Source: Branchinecta lynchi (lineage: Eukaryota; Arthropoda; Branchiopoda; Anostraca; Branchinectidae). Taken from it: 64,000 nt of DNA. Position numbers and translations under genes: made by a program. Where the stretch lies: positions 166,001 to 230,000 of the forward strand of contig JAKZAP010000022.1 of NCBI GenBank assembly GCA_023053575.1. The letters run 5' to 3'. Positions 38,765-50,960 of the stretch are shown here, piece by piece. The notes below the pieces were generated by a model. It saw only the letters and a program-made list of their open reading frames with translations. It searched no databases and had not been told where the DNA came from. Position 1 is the stretch's first letter; each line of letters opens with the position of its first letter.

Positions 38765-40509
38765 ACTTCGGATGGTCATAAAAGTAATGGAAAATCAATG
38801 CAGTAGACCACTTAGAAGCCTCAAAAGGCCTTTGAGAGTGCAAAAACAGCTGAATAAAAAAGGGAAAACGAAAAAAAAAATACGTGGCTTAAATAATATT
38901 GATTTTACTTGCACTAATGTTTGTACTCATTACTATTCATAGATATTTGGCTGCTCGAGCAGCAAAAACAGAAGCCCCGTCCAAAATGAAATACAGCACG
39001 AACTTCAACTCCACGCAGCTCTCACAAAGAAATTCACAAAATTCGATACTTAAAGGACATGTCTTATCTATAATACTAACGCAGCCTACTTCCATAATCA
39101 CCCCAACCATTTCTAAGCCCGGAGGCCCGAATTTCGTACGGTACATTCTAACTCTTCTAGCAGAACCTCGTTGATTTTCTAACTTGCCGCGTTTTACTAC
39201 CTTCGATGCGTATCACGCTGTCGGCGTTTGTCTGCGAGACTTTTTTCCATCATAAAAATCGGTTCTGTAAATTTTTCTCGTTTTCTCTACGAGCCAAAGG
39301 GTGTCGAAAAAGCTTAAAACATCCAACGCTGTGAATAATTTGTTGAAAGCAGAGCCTAGCCGTAAAGTATTCAATTATTTTTAAATACTGGGAATTAAAG
39401 AATAAATAGTGCGAGGGGTGCTTTAAGGGTAAGCTAGAATCTTTTGTTTGTTTTTCCACAAGCTCATTTCCAGCTTAATCGGCTTGAGCCTGAACAGGAA
39501 CCTTGCCAAGAACGGCCGAAATACGGCTCTAATAAAATTCAGCTGATGTTTCCGTTTTTTACCATCAAATATGATTTGCAGTCAGCTTGGGGTGAAGGAA
39601 TATTTAATTTTAAAATTCAAGTAAATTTTTTTTATTTCACTTTTGGACACGGCTAGAATAAATTTTGCTAGAATAAAACTCTTGCAGTCGGAGTCGACTA
39701 AGCTGTATCGGAATTCCAAACAGTCGTGCGTACATATAACAGCGCAGCGATGTGGTCTCTGATTAGGTCGGGCGCCGTCGGGGTTTGACTTGACGGGTCT
39801 GGCGCAGCGCGGAATTTTTTCGCAGGCAGAACCCTGGTTGGTTATGTGATTGAGGACCCAAGATACGATTTGATTGTCCCTAGGTCGTTTTAGAAATATA
39901 AACGCGACCGCCGTCTCGCTGGCCGCTCGGCTCTCTATATATATATATGTTCAAATATATATTCACCGTTAGGAATAAATTACAAGTTTTCGTTTTCTGG
40001 GGTAAAATAGATAGTGTGATATCACGCTTCTGTGGAATTCTGATACAACTTAGTTTAGACCTTGCAGTCAGCTTGAGCTGACTAAGCGGCAGTATCCGGT
40101 CTACCGGAATCGAAAATTTGCGGAATAGTCAAATTCTCCCAACGAACCGTAAAATGGGATTTCCAGACGTTTCCCCAACATCGGAATTTGATTTTCCTCC
40201 TCAAATAGGAAACATTGATGGGCAAACTCGATAAATCAACAGAAGCGAAATAAATTCAGGAAGGTCCTTGGGGAGGCAGAAGGAACTTGTCCATCAGCGG
40301 AACTAAAACGAAAGTGGGGAGGGGGACGGGGAAAGGGAAAGGCGGTTAGTGGGATAGTTCATTTTCGACGGCTGGTGGGGAGCGAGGGACGACGGACTCC
40401 AAAATTGTGCACGGAACATTTGCTACAGGAAATTCAGTCTCGGCAATCTGCAGAAAGTTCGACACATTATTTAAAGGACAAAACGTACTATTTACTGTTT
40501 CCATAGAAA
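38765..40509. other. Intron stretch without a recognised gene
   Basis: Small frames (38899-39174, 39250-39459, 39444-39656) show no domain. An AT microsatellite (TATATATATATA) lies near 39936-39948. Nothing else is identified. Confidence 0.35.
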
Positions 40510-40830
40510 CATTCTGAAATAACTGAACGCTTTAAAACTAGGCTCTGCTTTTAACAAATTACCGACGAATTTGGTGGTTTTAAGCCTTCGTCCAGTCCCG
40601 CTGACTTCTAGCAAAGACACGAAAAATGTATATGACAATCGTCAACAGCGTGACAGCCTACGCATCGAAAATGGCGAATCACGGCAAGTAAAAAACCTAG
40701 TGATGTATCTTTAGGCGGGGTTGGAATGCACAATATGAAATTCGGGTCTCCACGTTGAGGAATGAATGGAGCGATTACCGAAGTAGGTTGCGTTACTATT
40801 AAAGGTAAGCCAGTTACTTTAAAGTTTTAT
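40510..40830 (+). repeat. Dispersed repeat E, copy 2
   Basis: Same orientation and order of shared phrases as 13015-13345 (see that entry). Diverged by substitutions and small indels. Confidence 0.6.
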
Positions 40831-40965
40831 GCATTAAATTTGATATTTCTTTCTTCTCGTTTCCTGTTGCAAGCAAGTAATGAAAACAATGTAGTGAAAT
40901 ATTTTGATAAGTGTTAGAATAAGCATTACTTGTATAATAGCAGAAAATCAAATTAAACTAGACCT

Positions 40966-41048
40966 ACGTTGCCGGGGCAACGTGAAGTGTTGCGGCAACC
41001 TTTGTCCGGCTTCGCCGACTAAAGTGTTGCGAGAGCAACACTTTGGTT
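40966..41048. repeat. Cluster of four short hairpins
   Basis: In about 80 bp: ACGTTGCC-GG-GGCAACGT, then GTTGC-G-GCAAC, then GTCCGGC-TT-CGCCGAC (imperfect), then AAAGTGTTGC-GAGA-GCAACACTTT (perfect 10-bp stem). The last one is the left end of the element 41024-44069. Confidence 0.8.
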
Positions 41049-44000
41049 TTGTTTCTTCGCTGTCGGTTAAACGCTGAAATTGTCAACTTATCAAAGCTTT
41101 TAAAACGGTATGTTCTAAAAAGAATAATCACATGATCAAAAGCTGTTCTTTAGCGTTGTAAAACCAACAACAAAACAATATCGGAAGAAGGGACTAAATT
41201 GACTTGGCGGTCAGTTGAACTTTATCCTTTTCAATCGTAGATATCGTGACGGATGAAAACTTGGAACAATATCTTTTATAATCTAGTTGGTATTATAAAG
41301 CTATCCGTAACGTTTCAGGACTAAAATACCATAGATGACACTGTTAATTATTACAAAACTACCTTATTGTTTTAGATTACCGTATCGTTTGTACCCGTTG
41401 TGTAAACAGTTAATCTTCGGTTATAGCGATAGACCATCGATACAAACTTTCTTACCGTCATATTTACAGATATCGAATACAATGTGCACCAATTTTCAAA
41501 AATTTCTAGCCCCTCGTGAACCGATTCTTACTTACAAGTCCCTCTCCCGTGATTGACATCAAATTCATCGGAACAAATAATGGATACACCAGCTATTAAA
41601 AGTTGCAAACCCCTCATCGCTGAAGTTGATTATAGCACAAAAGCCGTTTTGGCTTTTTGGGAACAAAATTGTTCTTACCATCTAATACACCTGATACAAA
41701 TAACAGGTATACCAACTAGCAAAAGCTGCAAACTCCTCATTGCCGAAGATGATTATGAGCTAACAGTCGACTGTTGCTTACAGTCGACTGTTTCTTACAA
41801 GTCCCTTACATGTCTCACAACTGGTATCGCCTATTTTTGGTTTCAGTGTGTACCTTACTCCTGAAGTTGTCAACCCCTTGAAACTTTCAAACTGGTTTAT
41901 CTCATGAAGGATTTTTGTTCAAAAAAAATGGATGACATATACTTTGATCAGCTCATCAAGGGCATCGATTGCCCTAACCCCAACAAAAGAATATCGGAAA
42001 AAGGGACTAAATTGACTTTGCAGTCAGTTGAACTTTATCCTTTTCAATCGTAGACATCGTGACGGATGAAAACTTGGAACAATATCCTATATAATCTAGT
42101 TGGTATTATAAAGCTATCCGTAACTTTTCAGGATTAAAATACCATAGATGACACTATTAATTATTACGAAACTACCTTATTTTACATTATCGTTTGTACC
42201 CGTTGCGAAAACAGTATATCCTAGGATACAGCGAGAGACCATCGATACAAACTTTCTTACCGTCAGTTTTATATAAATCGAATACAATGTGCAACAATTT
42301 GCACAAATTTCTAGCCCCACGTGCACCGATTCTACTGACAAGTCCCTTTCCCGTGATAGACATCAAGTTCACCGGATAAAAATAATGGGTACACCGGCTA
42401 GCAAAAGTTTCAAACCCCTCATCGCTGAAGATTTTTGTAGCATAACAGCCTATTATTACTGACAAGTCCCTTGCATGTCTTACAATTGGGAACCTAATTG
42501 TTCTTACCATCAAATGACAGGTACGCGAACTATCGAAAGCTGCAAACCCCTTATTGCCGAAGATGATTATGAGCTAACACTCGACTGCCGCGTACAAGTC
42601 CCCTACATGTCTCACAACTGGTATCACCTATTTTTGGTTTCAGTGTGTACCTTACTACTGAAGTTGTCAACCCCTTGAAACTTTCAAACTGGTGTATCTC
42701 ATGAAGGAATTTGTGTACCAAAAAATGGATGACATATACTTTGATCAGCTCATCAGCGGCTATCGATTGCCGTCGAAAAAAAAAATTCTACCTGTCTTAG
42801 TTCAAAAGTTGACTTTTTTGCCGTAGGCCAACTTTCTAACGTCACCACTTAGAAAGGAGCAAAGGATAAGCTCTAGTTTCTTTAGCAATGAGAGAACTTC
42901 TAAAGTTTAAGAGGTACATCTGATACCATTTCTCTACCGCAAACCCAAGTGCAAAAAAACGAATGATAAACTCAGCTGAAATCGCGTACACAAATGGAAC
43001 CAAATTGTTCTTACCATCGAATACACCGGAAACAAATAACAGGTACACCAACTAGCAAAAGCTGCAAGGCCCTCATTACCGAAGATGATTATGAGCTAAC
43101 AGTCGACTGTTGCTTAAAAGTCCCCTACATGGCTCATAACTGCTATCGCCTATTTTTGGTTTCAATGTACCTTACTACTGAAGTTGTCAACCCCTTTGAA
43201 ATTTTCAAACTGGTGTATCTCATGAAGGAATTTTTGTACCAAAAAATGGATGACATATACTTTGATCAGCTCATCAGTGGCTATCGATTGCCGTCGAAAA
43301 AAAAATTCTACCTGTCTTAGTTCAAAAGTTGACTTTCTTGCCGTAGGCCAACTTTCTAACGTCACGACTTAGAAAGGAGCAAAGGATAAGCTCTAGTTTC
43401 TTTAGCAATGAGAGAACTTTTAAAGTTTAAGGGGCACATCTGATACCGTTACTCTACCGCAAACCCAAGTGCAAAAAAAAAAATTTATAAACTCAGCTGG
43501 AATCGTCACAGACATGGACAGAAACAATAGATGGTAGCACTTTCGGACCCGTGGGAAAAAGCCACTTTTTTGTCTCTGTAGATTTTTCTATTTATCACTC
43601 AAAGAAGATATGTTGGCTGTGGGGCCGGGTAACTGCCGCATATATTTAACACTTATAGATTTTAGTCCATCTTCAATTTGAAACTGGTGCCTGCCTGCTA
43701 GCGTGCTAGAACTGAGCTTTCCACTCGAAAGCAGAAACATGGTTTGATGAAACGAAAGGTTCGCTACACAACTTGAGATGGTCCTCTCCGACATAGGCTA
43801 TACAACTCCACTTCACTTCGCAAACCGTAGGCTCTGGCTCGATGACAAGCAAAAACCATCCTTATTGGCCCCAGGCAAGAGTTCTACGGAGCTTTCCAAA
43901 ATGTAATGTCATATTCATCAATCCGGCCTAAGGTCCACACTTCCCGTAAAAACCGCACAGGTTAGACCCTTCCCAGTTACCAGGAATAAAATGAAATCGG

Positions 44001-44069
44001 AGTCATAGGAAAAAAAAAAAAAAAAAAAAAAAAAACGAGGACAAAACCAAAGTGTTGCTCTCGCAACAC
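41024..44069. mobile_element. 3-kb element F with hairpin-forming inverted ends and internal duplications
   Basis: The left end GTGTTGCGAGAGCAACAC followed by TTTGGTTTTGT and the right end ACAAAACCAAA followed by GTGTTGCTCTCGCAACAC are inverted copies of about 29 bp, each folding on itself. The interior holds long direct duplications (41160-43480). A further GTGTTGC...GCAACA hairpin occurs alone at 44787-44803. No coding capacity seen. A target duplication is not evident. The right end is 27 bp past the donor of Axin exon 44096-44210. Confidence 0.6.
41160..43480. repeat. Tandem segmental duplications inside element F
   Basis: A unit of about 808 bp is present at about 41175-41985 and 41990-42790 (both begin AATATCGGAA...GGGACTAAATTGACTT and contain TCAGTTGAACTTTATCCTTT). 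Part of it is repeated a third time at about 43000-43320 and the GGCCAACTTTCTAACGTCAC block occurs at about 42828 and 43347. Open frames at 41335-41556, 42187-42513, 42994-43320 and others are shadows of this repeat. Confidence 0.85.
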
Positions 44070-44095
44070 AATAAACGCACCTGTTCTTTAGCTAC

Positions 44096-44210
44096 CCTGT
44101 CTGGCCTCGGTATGTGAGCATGCGGGGGTAATCCCCCAGCGGATTCTTTGTTCTTAGGCTCAAGGTACACTACGTACTTGCGGGGATGTCTTGGCCCACC
44201 ACGCAGATCA
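44096..44210 (-). CDS. axin: Axin exon: segment before the GSK3-binding helix
   Basis: A 115-bp internal exon with acceptor TTGTCTTTTCTAG before 44210 and donor GTAGCT after 44096. It takes two bases from exon 54838-54975 to complete its first codon and ends at a codon boundary matching 35631-35978. The product DLRGGPRHPRKYVVYLEPKN then GLPPHAHIPRPDR corresponds to the vertebrate DGIPPYR...PLPHIPR segment that precedes the PxKFAxEL helix. The short LPPHAHIPR motif and phase agreement support it. Confidence 0.8.
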
Positions 44211-45049
44211 CTAGAAAAGACAAAAAGAGTCAGACTGAATGTACACGTAATTTTTAAATCCATACGATAGAATTCTGTGAAAAAGGTTCCAGGCGTTTTT
44301 GCGCGACCACACACTCACGACTATTTGGCGCGGAAATTCTTTTTTTTTTTTTTTTTTTTTTGACAAAAAAAATTGTGTGGCCACAATCAAAACTCGCGGA
44401 AACGCGGTTCTGTCTATTTTTTGGTGTAATTTCAAACGTCTGAAAAGTAAAATAAAATCCATGATAGCCTAAATCTAAATTAATAAAACCTAAAGCTTAC
44501 GCGGCTTACCATTCTGTGCAAAAAGTGTCCTTAGTTTTATGTCGATATGCTTGATAAAGTAGTTAATTTTACTATTTTGACTTTATTTGGCTGCTAAATT
44601 CAAATTACCCGCCGAATTCGAGCCACAGAATCGAAAATCTCCTTGGCAGTTGTTTCTCGCATTCTAGCAACAAAGCGACTCACAGGGAAATGACCACGGA
44701 AATACTCTTTTCGAGCCACAACCCAGCCACACACTCTTTGTGGGATCGCGAAAAGATGGTGACGCTAATCATAGAAGAAATAAAACGTGTTGCTCTCGCA
44801 ACAGTTCAGTCGGTGTAGCCTAGCAAAGGTTCCTGCAAAACTTCACGCTGCCGTTTTGATTAATTCATGTAACGGACTATAAGTTTAGAAAATAGACGGA
44901 CTTAAAAATGAGTACCAACTTTACTATACTTTCTTACACATTATAATTTTCACATTTACCAACTCAGACCCTATCCCTTCGGAGTTGGGTCCATAGGCAG
45001 CTGCTTTAAAGGATGCGTCGTATAGTAATTCATAGTAAACTCTAACAAA
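44211..45049. other. Intron stretch without a recognised gene
   Basis: Contains a T-run at about 44340-44361 and the lone hairpin at 44787-44803; nothing else recognised. Confidence 0.4.
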
Positions 45050-45230
45050 AAAATCTTGCAGTCTTTGCTACTGGGATTAATCTTGTCTCTACTGAGATAG
45101 GATTTTCCCTATTTCGGATTTTCTTATCCCAGTAGAGAAAGGTTAATCCCAGTAGCAAATACTGGAGTTAACTTTACAATCCTTACTCGGAGAAAGTTTT
45201 TACAGTGTAACGAGATCAGTAGCATTCAGT
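45050..45230 (-). repeat. Inverted-repeat family I, copy 2
   Basis: Arms CTACTGGGATTAATCTTGTC... and ...GGTTAATCCCAGTAG (about 45069-45164) form a stem of about 34 bp with a few mismatches. Outside them, TCCTTACTCGGAGAAAG matches the outer part of copy 1 at 34170 in reverse. Confidence 0.65.
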
Positions 45231-45256
45231 TGTGCTTTAAACTCTCAAGCTGACAT

Positions 45257-45745
45257 TCGAAGCGTGTTCCAATCTTCTAACAACAGTTAGTTAGTTCCGT
45301 TCCAATCTCGTGCAAAAGTTACTACGCTGACCGTTCCGTTTTGACCGTTAAATCTTGGATAAATTAGAGATTACCAAACTGAAACGTTTGTATACCAGTG
45401 TCTTAACGAACTTGGTCCAAAAGTGTTTTCTGATTTATTTAAAATGAACATGTTTAATCATGACTATGACACAAGAAATGTGGAACTACTGGCGAGCAAA
45501 GCGAGAAACATTACACGTTCGGGCTTCGTCATAAAGCATATGGGAACCTCAGTTTCAACCTTCTCTTAACAGTAACTATTTACTTACTACGCTCGGGAGT
45601 GTAGTTAGAGTGGTAACTACGATCTTTGTGACATGATTGGGCCCATCTACCCGCGGCACAATATGTTCACGTCAGCAGAAAATTCTGCTCCAGCCTTGAC
45701 GCCAAGAACTCAGGATCCGCAACGTCACGCGTAGTAACTACGTTC
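45257..45745. mobile_element. Damaged MITE family C copy
   Basis: Starts GAAGCGTGTTCCAATC and contains CGTGCAAAAGTTACTACGCT, then after about 200 bp of unrelated sequence resumes with CGGGAGTGTAGTTAGAG, CCAGCCTTGACG and CGTCACGCGTAGTAACTACG. The far terminus is missing. Either an internal insertion or heavy divergence. Confidence 0.6.
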
Positions 45746-45839
45746 AGTCGTTATTCACTGTGGTTGTACACGAGGGCCAAAGAGACGTCTACCTTTAGGA
45801 ATGCGTAGAAGATATTTGGGTAAGGTAAGAGTGTTGTCT

Positions 45840-46095
45840 GGTCCTTACTTTTGCCCAATGTAAATTGGATGAAAATATGGAGGATTGGTTGGTAAAAGTA
45901 ATGGGAAGTAAATTATTTAGTGATATTGAAAAGTTGGGAAGATTCCTTTCGGTGTCGATGAACCACAGAGAAAGGTGCCTGTAAAGGGATATGTAAAATA
46001 GTTATCATTTATTTGGTTTTTGTTTTTGATTTTTGTTTGTGTTTATTTTTTCCCATGGCCTCTGTGCTTTTAGTGGAATAAATCGTATCTTATCA
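45840..46095 (+). other. Probable LINE 3' end
   Basis: A short frame (SDIEKLGRFLSVSMNHRERC) is followed by a T-rich region, CCATGGCCTCTGTGCTTTTA and AATAAATC. The TGGCCTCTG phrase is also found before the tail of the LINE at 5325. Weak evidence. Confidence 0.3.
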
Positions 46096-46960
46096 TATTG
46101 AGGTCACCTGTCCCATTTTTCTACGCTAAACCGACATCAGCTGAGATCTGATCCGATAATACTTTGATTTTCCACATGTACTCTCGAAAGCAAGACCCGG
46201 CGGCTAACGACCTGAAACTTGGAGACAAGGCCAGATATAAGAGCTGTAATGACTAGGTTCTAGGTTGACCCCCCCCCCCCCCCTATCCTCTCGTCAGCCC
46301 CTTAAAGCCCTTTGACAAGCCGCCACTTTTCCAACTTCACCTAGTACCTTCCAACTTACAAACACTATTCTTTTTATTTGAACTAACAAGTGGGCATCAA
46401 TCTTTTTGATTATGTGGCAACATGCTGCGCCTGCTGTTTGAAGTTTGCTAGGAAAACATGCCTTTGATTCGGTTTCTTTGATGTCCAGCGAACTACTTGA
46501 GTAAATAAGGGTGTGTTCCAGCCACCTACCGACGGTTAATAAAGCTGATTGTAACTAAAGTCACAACCTATCACGAAACCAACTCCAATTTCGCGTGTCC
46601 ATGGAAGTGATAAAAAAGCTTTACCCCAGCTTTAGGAATCCAGAAGCAGAGATTAATTGTGTATGTAATTGGTGCTTAAAATAATGAGTTCAAACGTATT
46701 CGGGGATACCATTATTTAACAAAGGCTAAATTCCAACATAGGAGTTGATATCTGAAAATCAAGACTGTCATTTGAAAGAACCTGTCTACGGAGCGCAGCG
46801 AGGCAGATAGATAAATGGCCGTCACAGATGTAATTCCAATATCAAACGAGATGGAGGTATGTTAACTGTTATGACTTTGTCAAACAGCCATTCACCATGC
46901 ATCTCACCAAGTCCCACAGGTTATATTATAATACTCGTCATACACAGTAGCTGTGGATAA
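46096..46960. other. Intron stretch without a recognised gene
   Basis: A C-run lies at about 46269-46283. No gene or element end recognised. Confidence 0.35.
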
Positions 46961-47034
46961 GACTTAATATAAACCTCTCTGGAGGCGGATATGACTTCAT
47001 ATCCACCTACTTCCAGGGAGGTTGATATTAAGTC
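46961..47034. repeat. 74-bp nested hairpin
   Basis: GACTTAATAT...ATATTAAGTC (10 bp) encloses AACCTCTCTGGA/TCCAGGGAGGTT (12 positions, one G-T pair), which encloses GGATATGA-CT-TCATATCC (8 bp). About 30 paired positions in 74 nt. Not part of a recognised family here. Confidence 0.85.
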
Positions 47035-47274
47035 TCTACGGCGCTAGCTTTCTCCGTGATGAATGGCGTAATATAAGTGACCTTCGGATGATATGCTTTA
47101 CATATCTGTTCGGGAAAACTGAACCGTGTTGGGAAGTAATTCAAGTACTTGTACTTCAAGAACTACTGAAGTACAAAATACAAATACTTGGGAATACTTT
47201 CGCAGAGTAAGTACTTGAATGCCTCAAGTACCAATAAAGTTCAAGTACTGTTGCAAGTACATTTTGCTTAGATG

Positions 47275-48235
47275 ACATCGAGCTTTTGGGATCCCAAAAC
47301 GTAAGTGGCGGGATACCTATGACATCGCTAAAGTTGTCCGTCTGTGCGCACTGTAACTCTCGAAGGGAATGAGATATTTTGATGAAACTTGGGTGTGAGG
47401 ATTCTTTGGGTCAAGAGTAAGGTCAAGTTCGTAGACGGGCTCTGTAGCCCTACATTTAGGGGTGGAGGAGGGGGTTTAAATTAAGGTGCAAATGACATAT
47501 TTTTAAACAGATAATGTGATAGTCCATTATGGAGTAAGAAGACATGCTGAACACGATGGTGAAAACCATGTTTGCACCGGACAAGTGGTTAGCCCGGAAT
47601 CCGGCCAAAACCGGAAAGTCTGTTAAAAGTGAAAGTTTTATTTGAAGTTGATTAGATGTTCGAAGGGGTAGGAGGACATGCTGAACTTGATAGCGAAAAA
47701 CATTTTCTCGCCGGACAAGTAGTTCACTCGGATCCGAACAAAACCGGAAAGTTTGTTAAAAGTAAAACTTTTATTTGGAGTTGATTAGATGTTCGATTTA
47801 GCGGTAAGAAGACATGCTGAAGACTTGTGTGAAAACAATTTTCTACCTGGGCAGGTAGTTCGCCCGGAACCCGGCCAAAACCGGAAAAAGTTAAATTTTT
47901 ATTTGAAGTTAATTAGATGTTCAATATTGGGGAAAGGAGATACGCTTAGTTCGTTTCTGAGCTTTCTTTTTTCGCCCGACAAGTATTTCCGCAATTCGGC
48001 TGAAACTGGGATATAGCAGAAGTGGCAGGAAGTTTTCGTCAAAACAGATATGACTTGTAGGGGTAAACACACATGCTGAATCCATATCTGAACTTGGTTT
48101 TCTTAGATGATTAGCTATTTGGCCTTAATCTATTTCTGAATTTTGATAGTAAAAAGGTTCAAGGAGTCTGTCGAAGACAAGACCCAATTGTCTGGATCAA
48201 ATATTGAATTTTTGGGATCTCATCGAAACCTTTGG
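47275..48235 (+). repeat. Tandem-repeat-cored family B, copy 1
   Basis: Starts with the palindrome TTTTGGGATCCCAAAA and ACGTAAGTGGCGGGATACC. It then has about four units of 133-137 bp carrying GACATGCTGAA, GCCGGACAAGTAGTTC and AAAACCGGAAAGT (units near 47541, 47674, 47811 and 47939). It ends TCATCGAAACCTTTGGTCTTGTT. The organisation recalls family A, but the sequence is different. Confidence 0.75.
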
Positions 48236-48339
48236 TCTTGTTCCTCGGGACAACAAAAAAGAGTACCAAAATTCATAAATGGGGTTCAAAATTTATGAAA
48301 GGAATCTTTTCTTGCGTTCAAGGGACGGCAGATCACAAT

Positions 48340-48595
48340 GCGCGTGTTCCATCCTACTTACCGTAGTTACTACGCATGACGTCACGAATTTTGGCTTTTT
48401 GCCGTCAATGTTGTAACGATTTTTCTATTTTCCAGCAGAATATCATGCCACGGGCGAATCTGACCAATCACGTTACAGATACCCGTAGTTACTACGCTTC
48501 GAGAAGGTTGGAACGGTCAGCGTAGTAACTTTTGGTGAGGTTGGAACGGAAATAGTAACTAATAGTTACTATTTGTTGAAGGGTGGAACACGCTC
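48340..48595. mobile_element. MITE family C, copy 2, with 3-bp target duplication AAT
   Basis: Starts GCGCGTGTTCCATCC, ends GGTGGAACACGCTC, and is flanked by AAT at 48337-48339 and 48596-48598. Shorter than copy 1 (256 bp) through an internal deletion. A short CCTTGAACCTTGAA repeat at 48708-48731 follows nearby. Confidence 0.82.
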
Positions 48596-48954
48596 AATGA
48601 GTCAACATTTGGAATTTGCCGCTTGTCAATCGATTTGTCAATCGACCTTGTGTCCCCGGCTTGACCCTATTTATTTTGATTTTATACAGAAGTGTAAATT
48701 AAACCTTGAACCTTGAACCTTGAACCTTGAAAATTTGCCGCGCTAAATGAGCTGCTAGAAACTTTTGGAGAATTTTGGGCAACTTAACTGGCGAAATCGG
48801 CTCGGCCACCGTAGGCTACAACGAGGAAGGGCGGGTATTACTGAAGCTGATAATTCCATAAAGGGGGCTAGGATTAAAGTAAAAGGAAGAAGAAGGTCGA
48901 TAGGGTCTTTACGGAACTGGCTCATATGCGCGAGGCTTTTGTAAAGTAGCCTAC

Positions 48955-49530
48955 AACAATGTCTGAAGCACTCAAGCTTGAAGCACTACAAAAGAGGGTC
49001 TGCAAGATCATCTTAGGTAGCTAGTATAAGGACTACGAGTCAAGTCTGGAAACGCTAAGACTGCAAACGCTATCCAGACGCTGATACTGCCAACTGATGG
49101 ACTTTGGCAAGAAATGTCTTGCTTCCCTGATACATCGAAGCATTCTGCCAGTCTTCATGGACAAAGTAGTGACAAAAAGTCGCCCAAATACAAGGCTGAA
49201 ATCAGAGCTGAGTGAAGTGGAGTAGCTACAAACGCCTCTATGCGGGACAAGGCGCTATGAGAAGTCGTGTGTGCCTTATTTCGTTCGGAATTTTAATGAA
49301 GACAAGCTTAGAGAAACTGATTGCTGATTGAATTAAACCGTCAATATAAGATTTGAGTAATTGTGAATATATTTTTGATTTAGATTTAGTTTATTTATTT
49401 ATAATTGTTAATATTTTTGCTTAATCCCAATTGTGCGTGTTGCGAGATTTGTACCTTTGTTTTCTTTGTGACGCGTCCAAACTATCTTATGATGATATTG
49501 GCAAGAAATAAATTGAATTGAACTGAAATT
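48955..49530 (+). pseudogene. LINE reverse-transcriptase C-terminal remnant with 3' tail
   Basis: Reads LEALQKRVCKIIL, SSLETLRLQTLSRR, LMDFGKKCLASL and CVPYFVRNFNED with in-frame stops, the pattern of the C-terminal region of LINE ORF2. The 3' end near 49500-49535 is AATAAATTGAATTGAACTGAAATTGAA, a short repeat tail. Confidence 0.65.
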
Positions 49531-49584
49531 GAATGTTTGCGATCTTCAGCTCCTGGTGTAAGACGTTAATAAGTAAAAAAAGGA

Positions 49585-50960
49585 ACTCAAAACGTTGGTG
49601 ACGGGATACCGATCGCGTAATGTTGTCCGGCTGTACATGGGTGTGTGCACACACAGTCCGAACTTCGCAGTCCGGTGCCTTCTCCACTCCGGAATTTTGA
49701 CGCACCGCATGTGGATTCGGTCCGATAATTTCGTTCCGATTTGAGTAGAAAATATCCTACTTTTTCCGGAGCGAATTTTAAACGCATGCGAAATTGTGCT
49801 CTGAGAATTGAAAAATTATCAGCTGTGTTTGAAATGTGTAATGTTTCTACGACCTATTTAATGTCAGCTGCAAACACCATGTTTGTTAGAGAAAGATCTT
49901 GGCTGCAAGTGTCTACTGAATGCAAGCTACCACGTAGGCCAACTTAAATGTTGACTAGGCTATCTACATGACTGATTTACAGTTTATCTTTTTAGAGCTA
50001 AATAGCGACATTTCATACATTTGCTGCAATAAAAGGAAAATAAAGGCCTATCAAAACAGTTTCTTAATTGCATCTTTCTTTGATACTCCTCGGAACAGTT
50101 CAAAGTTACATAGGCTACACCTCCTGTATTTTATATAAACAATATAAAAAGACATTTTTAATGAACAGAGAACTTGCAAACATTCGGCAATCAATCAGCA
50201 TCATCTGACTGTGAACTAAGCAGTGCACTTTTCAAATCTGGGGCCAAGTTTCCCGTCCGAATTTCGTTTTATCTGAAAAACCTGTCTGGCATAGTGACGC
50301 GAATTTCGCATGCGCGTTTTCGCGTGCGGAATCTTACCGGACTGTCTGTGCACTTAGCTTAACTCTCGAAGGAGGTGATATGTTTTGTAAAAAACACACT
50401 GCGAGGATCCTTGGGGTCAAGTACAGGTCAGGTTCGTAAATGGGCGTTGTAGTCCCATATATACTGGCAGGAAAAAAGGGCTTCAAATTCCCGGAAAGTA
50501 GTTTTCCGGGACTCTGATTGAAACCGGAAATGCGGTAGAAGTAAAAGTGTATTGTGAAGTCAATTAAAGACTCGGCTTAGATGGTAGAGCCCACGCTGAA
50601 TGAATTGCTAAACTTTATTTTCTTACTGGATAAGTAGTTTGCCCGGAATCTGGCCAAAATTGGAAATTCGTGGGAGGCAAATTTTTGTCTGAGGTCGGTT
50701 CCAATATCGATATAGGCGTAGGAAGAAACGCTTTCGAGATAAAGAGGACGATGAATAATGATGGGATGTCTTCGATGGGATTTCAAATAGTATTGCAAAA
50801 AAAAAAAATATATTTTCGCGATCTGGCGAAGACAGGAAGTCGACAAGAACAAATTGTCTGAATGAAGCAAGTCTGAAAAAGATTATTTTTGGGGATTCCG
50901 CCAAAACACAAGTCTGAAAAAGATTATTTTTGGGGATTCCGCCAAAACCTTTGGTCTTGT
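49585..50960 (+). repeat. Family B, copy 2, interrupted
   Basis: The 5' part AACGTTGGTGACGGGATACC at 49590 and the family continuation AACTCTCGAAGG at 50360 are separated by about 700 bp of other sequence. That insert is bounded by GTGCACACACAGTCCG and CGGACTGTCTGTGCAC, a possible inverted pair. Core units follow and it ends AAAACCTTTGGTCTTGTT. Just before the end, a 40-bp segment (AAGTCTGAAAAAGATTATTT...) is tandemly duplicated at about 50871-50948. Confidence 0.65.

Noticed and set aside
41335..43320. Repeated open frames sharing peptides such as SKSCK.LIAEDDYELTVDC
   Set aside because: They come from the tandem 808-bp duplication in element F and are interrupted differently in each copy; no domain is recognisable.
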